DNA from: Adiantum capillus-veneris
Lineage: Eukaryota; Streptophyta; Polypodiopsida; Polypodiales; Pteridaceae
Length of the DNA: 64,000 bases
Reading direction: 5' to 3'
Assembly: GCA_014529385.2 (NCBI GenBank)
Contig: CM043966.1
Span: 144,634,711 to 144,698,710, forward strand
The notes below the pieces were generated by a model. The model saw only the letters and a list, made by a program, of their open reading frames with translations, was not told where the DNA came from and ran no database searches. The first letter of the stretch is position 1; the number at the start of each line of letters is the position of its first letter. The translations under genes were made by a program, and so were the position numbers. Below are positions 56,864-64,000 of the stretch, piece by piece.

Positions 56864-57776
56864 TGTCGTGTTGTGGCACGTATATAGTGGGAACGAGCAT
56901 TAAACGATTTATCTTGTGACTTTTTGACACATAAATATACTTCATATAATACTCCTATGCATAAATAAAGGCTTTCTACCATACTTGAGTATTTACCTTT
57001 GAAGTAATATAAATGTACAGTACTATTAGAAAGTACTGCAAGAGAAGTATCAATGATTGTGCCTCTTTTTGTCTGGGGGAAAAGCATTTGTATATTTCTT
57101 CTAATATCTCAGCTATACCCTACCATATATAAATTATTTTCTTCTTTTCACATTTATCTAATAATATAACCCTTTAATAATGCATACCTTCTTGGAGACA
57201 TACAAGAGGGAAGGGCCTACTAGAAGACTTTATGAAAAGGAAGATCCAAAGCTTCTTGGACCATCCCAATTTGAAAATCCCGACCTAACGGCGTGGAGAA
57301 AAGGCCAAAACCAAGTCAAGCTCTTTTAGTAGGCCAATTTTTCCTTTTGAAGCATGTCAATCCGAGTTACAGGTCAAAAGTTACAGGGAAACCAGTGAAA
57401 AATCCTCGAGCACAACTACACTGCAAGAAGAGATGGTAAACAGGTGAATCAAGTGAAAAGAGGTAATCTTGATCTTTTTCCATAAAATAAGATATTTGGA
57501 GGATAAAATACATAAGCATATGAATGTGACACCTCAAAGATGCCTTGAAGGACAAGACACACAAGTTGGGACCCCCTGCTGAAGCCACACAGAAGATGCA
57601 TAGGTGGGGCCCACATACATCATGCACCCACATGGAGCCTAAACGACCAAAAATGATGAATTTCATGATATTTTGAGTCCTAATATTACCCATTTTAAGA
57701 AATATCCAAAGAACATTTGATTTGGGTCACCTCTTTAGCCTAATCAAGTGATTATGTAAAACATGGCTCCCTCACC

Positions 57777-57783
57777 TATAAAA
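57777..57783 (+). promoter_or_regulatory. TATA box of F-family solo LTR
   Basis: CCTATAAAAAGGG, conserved in the F 5' LTR (16475-16481, minus). Confidence 0.55.
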
Positions 57784-58389
57784 AGGGAAAACTTCTCTTC
57801 ATTGGGGCAAGTTATGAGTGAGTGAGAATAGCTCAATTCCATAGTGACACACTCATCTTAGTGCCACACTTTCTCTTGAAGAAAGGTTGAAGTCTTGCCT
57901 CATCTTCTCTCTCCATTAAGGTGGTGGCGATTGCTCTCATGTAAGATATATGTTGCTAGTTTTACTTTCATTTGCATATCTAGTCCAATACTTGTCGCTC
58001 ATTATATATCTTTAGTACCACCACCACACTTAGATCTATCTCTAATTCTATCTTTACTCATCCTTTCATCTCTCTTGTTGTGTCCTAATTGTTTCATTGG
58101 AAGGTATTCAAGCAGCAACCTTGTCAATGTAACGGGCACAACCTTCTTGCGGGAAACAATTATGTGCACAAGGTTAGTAACTATATCTTCATCTTCCACA
58201 AGCATCTCTCTGTCTTAAGGTTCTCATTCTCTTCCACAAACTCTAGAATCTCCTTGCTACAGGTACTTCTCTCCCCGCAGTATCCTTATTGCCTAAGGGC
58301 AACAATAGGGCTTGGGAGAGAAAATCTCTTCTTCTTCTCCTTTCACTTCTTTCACACCTTTATCTTTGAACATACTAAGTATATCATTG

Positions 58390-58614
58390 ATGAATAACCA
58401 TAATCCACATAGAGGTAATTTCTTTCAATTCCATTATGTGCAATCTATTAGGGTCAACATTTGGATTAGTCGAAAGATTCACTTTCAGCAATGCATAGTG
58501 TTTCTATTTGGTCCTGAAAGGCTCAACGAAATACTTCTCTCACCAGATCCCATCATACTACCTATTATTGACTATGACTTCTCTTTTGATGTGAATGTGG
58601 TTATTTTATTATGA
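58390..58614 (+). CDS. Leader small ORF type 1 in solo LTR (intact, 74 aa)
   Basis: Starts MNNHNPHRGNFFQF (an upstream in-frame ATG at 58312 also exists, but conservation begins here). Core: SIRVNIWISRKIHFQQ, then FLFGPERLNEILLSPDPIIL, then SFDVNVVILL. Its TGA overlaps the ATG of the next ORF (ATGA at 58611-58614). It lies about 600 bp downstream of the LTR TATA box. Unknown function. Confidence 0.5.
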   Translation: MNNHNPHRGNFFQFHYVQSIRVNIWISRKIHFQQCIVFLFGPERLNEILLSPDPIILPIIDYDFSFDVNVVILL

Positions 58615-58823
58615 ATCAAGAGGATTTGTACTCACATCTAATCCCAATCGCTAGACAAAACATATACATTATAGTAAGCACAAAGCTACAGTTCCAAAGA
58701 GGAATCCGTAGCTTATTTGGACAACAAATATTAAATATCATTAACTCATCCATTAACCCTTTTATCCTACCCATGATACGATATGATCGTAATCTCGATG
58801 TTTTCATTTTTGTTTTGTTCTGA
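58611..58823 (+). CDS. Leader small ORF type 2 in solo LTR (intact, 70 aa)
   Basis: MNQEDLYSHLIPIARQNIYI, then VSTKLQFQRGIRSLFGQQIL, INSSINPFILPMIRYDRNLD and VFIFVLF. It shares with type 1 the pattern S-x-K-x-x-F-Q, L-F-G, S-x-x-P-x-I-L-P-x-I-x-Y, D-V-x-x-F/V-x-L-stop, so the two ORFs probably arose by duplication. The start is fixed by the ATGA overlap. Confidence 0.5.
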   Translation: MNQEDLYSHLIPIARQNIYIIVSTKLQFQRGIRSLFGQQILNIINSSINPFILPMIRYDRNLDVFIFVLF

Positions 58824-59020
58824 CTATCTTTCATGAGTTCTCTCCATCACGTGTGTGTTTGTAAGGAAAAGTGAGCGGCTTCTTTGGCTACATTTCTTCT
58901 TTAGCTCTAGAATCTATGTTATCTACATCTTAGCTCCTTCTCATAACTCTTGAGCTTCCTCACAAACTCTCACAGCAAGAGGCTCGGTGCCTTCCTGACA
59001 AGACCACCAACTTCTTGACA

Positions 59021-59240
59021 ACGGTTACGGTTACGGTTACGGTTACGGTTACGATTACGGTTATGGTTACGGTTAAGGTTAAGTTTAATGTTTTGGATAC
59101 GATTACGGTTAAGTTTAAGGTTAAGGTTAAGGTTATGGTAATGGTAATGGTTATGGTTATGGTTATGGTTATCGTTATGGTTGTGCAATGATGGTATGAT
59201 TGTTATGGTTATGGTATGCAAGCAAGTTATGATAATGGTT
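59021..59240 (+). repeat. GGTTAC/GGTTAA/GGTTAT hexamer array 3
   Basis: Begins with eight GGTTAC-type units, then GGTTAA and GGTTAT variants, breaking down towards 59240. Confidence 0.85.
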
Positions 59241-59575
59241 ATGGTATGGCAAATGTGTTATGTTTATGGTTTTGCAGTTTTTTACTCATGGTTCTCCAAC
59301 GCTGGAATACTCGTCACTAGATGCATCAAACAAAAAATATAGCAATGAATACGACGAAGTCCATCTCAATAAACATCAAAATGAGCTTGTTTCCTTGCAC
59401 CAAAAGCAACTGTGCTCCCACAAAAATTTTGGTTGAATCTCCTTCGTTTTAACGTCACCATTTCTTAAAAAAATCATGCCTCTTACAAGATAACCATGTA
59501 GGATCTCACATGAGATTAAAGGCTAGATGTTGTCATAGAAAGAAAAAACAAGAACATAATCAAAAGAGATTGCAA

Positions 59576-59815
59576 AAATAAAAACCATAAATATAATGAT
59601 AATGACTATAATTGCAACCATAATCATAACTAAAATGACTTGACCATAACCATAATGTTATCCATAACCATAACCATAACCATAACTGACCATAATTATA
59701 ACATAACAATGACCAATCCAAAACAATCCCCATAACAATCACATACTTGTCCGTAACAATCATTATGACATAACCATGCAACAAATAGATGCCATAACCA
59801 CAACCATAACCATCA
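59576..59815 (-). repeat. Inverted CCATAA hexamer array
   Basis: CATAAC/CCATAA units on the plus strand, that is GGTTAT on the minus strand, facing array 3 across about 335 bp. Confidence 0.75.
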
Positions 59816-60756
59816 TCAGTGTCGAAAATACGATCTCATAGTGGATACATAAAAAGGACTCCTGTCGCAAAGTGTAGCCGCGGTCAGATTCAGTACCTGC
59901 ACATAGAGAGACAAATAATTCACAAATTAGAGTGATATTAAGTAGTTCATCTCACATGCACATATTGACCACATAATTTTCCTTGATTGTCTCACCTCAA
60001 TCAATGGCGGAAATCTAAGTTCGGTAGACTGTCTCTCCTCGGGCCTTGAGATCCTCTAGTAGAGGAATCAATCCTCGTTGATATGTAGTGGTCTCCTCGT
60101 CACGTGTTGGTGCTCATATCATTGCAAGTTTTTACATTTACTCAAAACATTGCATGAGAGTGACTCACCGTTCTTAAACAAATTGATCTGACATACATGA
60201 CAGATACAAAAATGCCATACGATACTCATAAACTCATAGCAGAAGGTGTCAACACTCTGGTTACTAAGATGAGATGTATCCCTAGAAAATAGACGACTCT
60301 TTGCGGCATCTCTTTGCTGCCTGAACCTTGTGTCTGTCAACTCCTCCTCCTCTTTGATCTACTACCACACCTCATGTGGGATGCCACTAGGCTTTGATTG
60401 GCCTAGCCTAAAACGTCAGCGAGCACGATCTCGACGGTGTCCCATGTAATATCACAGATCCACCCCCTGGGAACCTCATGTGAAACCGGAGCCAGCTTGT
60501 ACTCTCAAAGGATGACCTCCACTATGTAATTGATCTTGTTGTGGTCCTGCTTTGGCCAAGGATCCCTGAAGGTGTCATAATAATCAATATCTAATTCTCC
60601 TAAATGATTTTCTCATATTAAACTGATCATTTAATGTGGGGAAGGCCAGGGGAGAAAAAGCTAGAATATTGGTTAAGCTAGCAGACCGGCCACAGTAGGG
60701 ATCCAAAGGAGGGAAAATAGGGATCCAAAGGGGGGGCCATCTGCACAAGAGCCATG
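59816..60756. other. No recognisable gene
   Basis: About 940 bp of mixed-composition DNA. A 73-aa minus-strand frame (60119-60340) has no recognised motif. Confidence 0.4.
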
Positions 60757-60949
60757 TGTAACAATGGGCTAAAAAGACCCTAAGGTTCAGCCCATTAAGA
60801 CTTCCAAAATGTTAAGGTTCCAAAATTCAAAGGTTATGTCCAAAGGTCAACCCTAGGGAAAATTGGATGCTTTGTGTGTGCCCAAAAAGTCTTTGCACAT
60901 TCCTACATGGGAGGGGGCGAGCCCTAAAGGTAGGGGATGAGAGAGAAAG

Positions 60950-60990
<41 letters not shown>

Positions 60991-62181
60991 CTCCCTTTAC
61001 ACAAAGGGAATGAGGGACACATGTCAGCTCCCTAGGCCAGATGCCCACAAGGTGTGCCCAATTTCTATTGGATGACCCTTGAAGTGGACCAATGAGAATT
61101 AAGCTAGAGTAAATCTAGTTTAATTAATTTAAAAAAATTTAATAAAAGAAACCAATGAGAATTAAGTCTCCTAGAAGACTATTGGGCAGTCTCCCAAGGG
61201 GTCCAATGAGCATTCAGGAGCCCCATGGCTTGCCTGATTCCTATTGGCCAGGAGGCAAAGGGGTCCAATGAGAGTTTAGTTTAATTATTTAATTACCTAA
61301 AGCTCTCACAAAAGGGGAAAGGGGGACACGTGTCAGAAGGCTATCACTTATGCTGCTTAATTGTAATTGGCTTGACTTGGGGAGGGCCAATGAGGCTGCA
61401 GCAAGAGCAATTAGCAAGAGGGCTCGCCCAAGAGAGAGAGGGGGCTGATTTTTGCAAGGCATTATCACATACACACTCACACAAGCTCATGTGTGAAGAA
61501 AGACAAGACTATCTCTTCCCAAGATTTAATGGAGAACTCATCACCTACTCCAAGCTTGTGAGATAGAAGCCTACATCAACACTCTCTTGGCATGTGGATG
61601 CAAATCCAACCAAGATCCAAGCTTCAATGCATGCTCATCTTCTCTAACAAGATAATTACTAAGCTAAGCTATGCTAATATGAGTGATTATGTGAGGAGAT
61701 GTACATCTTTCTCGTAAGATACTCCTTCTTCCTCTCAATCTACTCTCATACCCTGCTAGCTCTCACCATCTTCGAAGGTGTGTGAGGTCTTGGGTCTGAG
61801 AACGGGAATAATTCAAGTTGTGTTTGATTAAGTGTTTTGCTTAGTGCATGAAGCTTCCATCTTCATTGCACTAGCTAGTCTTGAAGGAACACAAAGAATT
61901 GTATTGTACAATGTCTCTCTTGATGGGAGAAACCATAATACAAAGCCTTTTGGAGGGGGGACCGGCTCCATGCAAATCCAGTCCTCAACTCTTGTCAATA
62001 GCTTAATTTCTCTCTCTTTTGAAAGTATTGTTGATGCTATCTAACTAGGTGTTATGCTTTTTGTTTCTCTCTCCACCCAAGCACTCTTGTAATTCTCATT
62101 AGGAATCTATTCTAATGAAATGCCCACTATGTTCATGCTAATTTCCGCTACACATAAGTTATTAGGCCATTAAATGTTACA
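60757..62181 (+). repeat. Element G 5' LTR (start inferred)
   Basis: The end is set by the primer site at 62183. The start is inferred from TGTAACAAT, the complement of the closing ATGTTACA. Contains (AC)n at 60950-60988, CCAAT-box pairs and a CACGTG at 61327-61332. 1425 bp. Confidence 0.5.
61067..61394. promoter_or_regulatory. Four phased inverted CCAAT pairs in G LTR
   Basis: ATTGG at 61067, 61181, 61243 and 61366 is followed by CCAATGAG at 61089, 61203, 61265 and 61387, a start-to-start distance of 22, 22, 22 and 21 bp. One extra unpaired CCAATGAG is at 61152. CCAAT boxes bind NF-Y; the enhancer role here is inference. Confidence 0.5.
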
Positions 62182-62182
62182 T

Positions 62183-62194
62183 TGGTATCAGAGC
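62183..62194 (+). other. Element G primer-binding site (initiator tRNA-Met type)
   Basis: TGGTATCAGAGC, one base after the LTR end TTACA. Confidence 0.85.
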
Positions 62195-62598
62195 TCAAGG
62201 TTTCTCTTTTCTTGCTCAAGAAGGGAGGTCCTCAAGCTAGCTACAAATGGTTGGTATTACTAATTGCCTGTGAGTAAGTAGAATAGGGATTTTTCAGCCT
62301 TTCAGTGCGCCTGCCTTCGTGCAGTTAACGGGGCATCACCGTCGAGAGCTATGGTCTTAATAGTGGATTCCTATGGGGCTTGCCTACGGCTTAACCACTA
62401 TTGAGCTATTAGAAGCTTGACAGGAGCCGGTTCTGTTTTGGTGTCGAAAGACCCTCTCTTCTATTCCTTGCAATTAATGGTATTCGAGCCGCGGGTACAA
62501 TAGCTTGAGTGCTTTTTCTAAAGGGGTAAAGAGGAGTAGCAACTAGGGCTTGAAGTGCCAAAGTACACCTAAAAAGTTTACACCTAAAAGTTATTAGA
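62195..62598 (+). other. Element G leader
   Basis: About 400 bp without a gene. Contains an AATAGTGG/CCACTATT inverted repeat (62359-62405), which could form a stem in the RNA. Confidence 0.45.
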
Positions 62599-64000
62599 AT
62601 GGCTGACAATATTAAAGAGAGTGAAATTAATGTTGATAACTTTGATTTTTCTCATGAGCAAGCTACTAATGATGCTTCAATGCTTGTTAACTATCTTGTT
62701 ACTAGGCTTCAACAATCCATGGGCAATCCATCTCTCCAAAGTGAAGTGCAACGGAAGCTTCGTGCTCATGGGATTCTCCAAGCTCATCACCATGACGAGA
62801 GAACACCTAGGAAGCCTCCTTGTGAGACTACCTAAAGAGATCTCTCTCCGATTCGGGAAGAAGAAGAGAATCCATATGAAGGGCTCAAGAATTTACTTCT
62901 TGATGATGCATCTCCTTCCCAAAGGAGAACTCAAGAGCCTCCACCAAAGGAACGAGAAAGAAGCGAGTCTCCCGCCACCTCGGCGGAGATGGCTCCACGA
63001 AGACGGCGGGCTAAACGCTCTCCATCACCACCAAAGCGGAGAAGACCATCATATTCTTCTCCCCACCACAATTCAAAGAGGGATGATAAAAAGCAAGAGA
63101 AGAAAAAGGCGAGAAAGAGGACACCCTCTTCTCCTTCTTCTTCATCCTCTTCCTCTTATGAAAACTATGGTGAAGATGACAAAGATCAAGACAAGAAAAA
63201 TGCGAGAAAGAGGTCACCCTCTTCTCCACCTTCTTCAAATTCTTCACCCTCTGAAGAAAGTGATGGTGCAACCTTTATACCATCAAAAAGAAGAGGCCAT
63301 AGGAAATCCTATGCTGCATGGAAGAGGTCGTCCAAGTTGAAGAAATTCAAAGAGGGAGGTAAGAGCATCTCTTTCCTTACCTATGATGGTACCTTTGGTG
63401 CTACGGACAAAGTCTTGGCCTTTATCCAGCAATTCGATGCGGCGTTTGGAGATGAGGGCTTCACGGAGTCCTCTAAGCTACGCCATGTAGCTATGCACTT
63501 TCAAAAGTCCTCCTGACAATGGTGGTCTAGCCTACGAGCCAATGGTGAAGCCCCACGAACATGGAAAGCTTTAAGAGCTTCCATTATGAAGGAGTCTTTG
63601 GCCACCGATGCCAAAGACAAAGTACTCACCGAATGGCGAAGCTTAAAGCTCTCTCCCAATGAATCTATCCACAAATATGTAGACAAGTTTTGGGACCTAC
63701 AACTCAAAGCCACTGTCTTCAAAAAGTTGGATTTTGGAGAGCAAAAGCAACAATTTTGTGCAGGCTTAGACGAAGAAATGGCGGAGTATGTCAACTCCCA
63801 AAGACCACGTACCATATCGGCGGTAATACACCACACTATGGTCGCCTCTCGAATCAATTTCCAAACGGGGGCAAAAAGAAATAATAAGCCCCCGGAAAAC
63901 AAGGGTTCCAATGAGCCTAAGGGGAAGGACACTGTCCAAAAGTCTCCTAAGGGCAACTCCAACAAAGCTAAAGAGAAGGGAGTTTACAAAGGTAAGAATA
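62599..64000 (+). pseudogene. Element G gag with RS/KR-rich insert (two in-frame stops, runs off window)
   Basis: One frame from MADNIKESEINVDNFDF to the window end, broken only by TAA at 62833 and TGA at 63514. Residues about 130-250 are rich in Arg, Lys, Ser and Pro (RRRRAKRSPSPPKRRRPS; KKARKRTPSSPSSSS; KNARKRSPSSPPSSN), with the last two forming a duplicated unit. The gag capsid domain follows: ISFLTYDGTFGATDKVLAFI, WWSSLRANGEAPRTWKALRA, SIHKYVDKFWDLQLKA. The tail is Lys-rich. Both stops could arise from CAA or CGA by a C-to-T change. Confidence 0.75.

Larger units (their letters stand above)
56864..59020 (+). mobile_element. Solo LTR of the F family
   Basis: 2157 bp, starts TGTCGTGTTGTGGCACG, ends TTCTTGACA. 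Its start matches the F 3' LTR (9295 downwards) and its 3' two thirds match the F 5' LTR (16560-15291). No internal region or second LTR follows, and hexamer array lies on both sides. Flanks TACGA and ACGGT do not give a clean target duplication. Confidence 0.75.
60757..64000 (+). mobile_element. Element G, Ty3/gypsy retrotransposon, 5' part
   Basis: A putative 5' LTR, an initiator-Met-type primer site and a gag running to the window edge. The 3' part is outside, so LTR limits rest on the TGTAACA/TGTTACA ends only. Confidence 0.7.

Noticed and set aside
55440-57087. Open frames of Leu-Trp, Met-Val, Ile-Thr or His-Asn repeats
   Set aside because: They are all six readings of the GGTTAY hexamer arrays.
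49215-59815. CRISPR array or telomere proper
   Set aside because: Repeats are contiguous hexamers or simple tandem units without spacers. The hexamer is not the plant telomere repeat, and the arrays are interstitial.
62470-62495. Second primer-site-like sequence TGGTATTCGAGC in the G leader
   Set aside because: Imperfect and not next to an LTR end; 62183 is the proper site.

Overview
The window looks like repeat-dominated nuclear DNA from a land plant with a large genome, possibly a fern or other seed-free plant. The plant call rests on several plant-type Ty3/gypsy lineages (one with a second RNase H, as in the Tat group), CACTA/TNP2 transposons, a Helitron and a LINE. The placement within plants is inference. 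I see no intact host gene and no rRNA or tRNA gene. One short HSPA12/Hsp70-like exon fragment is the only host-like coding sequence.

Layout. 1-1 kb: decayed Helitron Rep protein. 1.5-3.3 kb: decayed LINE endonuclease and reverse transcriptase. 4.0-4.7 kb: a 241-bp repeat present twice. 4.8-5.1 kb: Hsp70-like fragment, followed by a long CT microsatellite. 5.6-8.65 kb and 16.55-19.05 kb: two related CACTA TNP2 relics. Between them (about 8.65-16.55 kb) lies minus-strand gypsy element F. 19.06-22.26 kb: gypsy element E, cut off by element A. 22.26-55.52 kb: a nest of four LTR elements. 55.5-59.8 kb: arrays of the hexamer GGTTA(C/T/A), one 1.1-kb tandem duplication of LTR plus array, and a 2.16-kb solo LTR of the F family. 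60.76-64 kb: 5' LTR, primer site and gag of gypsy element G, which runs out of the window.

The nest resolves to base level. A (gypsy, +; LTRs 22256-23397 and 54375-55523) is split inside its integrase by B (minus; LTR 28175-28338 and 53906-54056; target duplication GCTAC). B carries C (Tat-like gypsy, minus; 2.7-kb LTRs 28725-31399 and 46521-49214). C carries D (+; LTRs 36758-37343 and 45365-45954; target duplication GATTT). D encodes only gag, an aspartic protease and an unrecognised basic protein with four W-V/I-P-K motifs. It has no reverse transcriptase or integrase, so it must depend on other elements. LTR divergence judged by eye (A about 3-4%, C and D about 1-2%) fits the nesting order.

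The most interesting signal is a family of small ORFs (about 70-74 codons) that I do not recognise. They sit in the transcribed leader or at the 3' end of the LTR, ahead of gag, in three different gypsy families: A, C and F (F twice, in its 5' LTR and in the solo LTR). There are two related types. In F they overlap by ATGA; in C they occur in the opposite order 21 nt apart; A has one only. Lengths are almost identical, 219/219/219/225 nt and 213/213/212 nt, and similarity is clearer in the protein than in the DNA.
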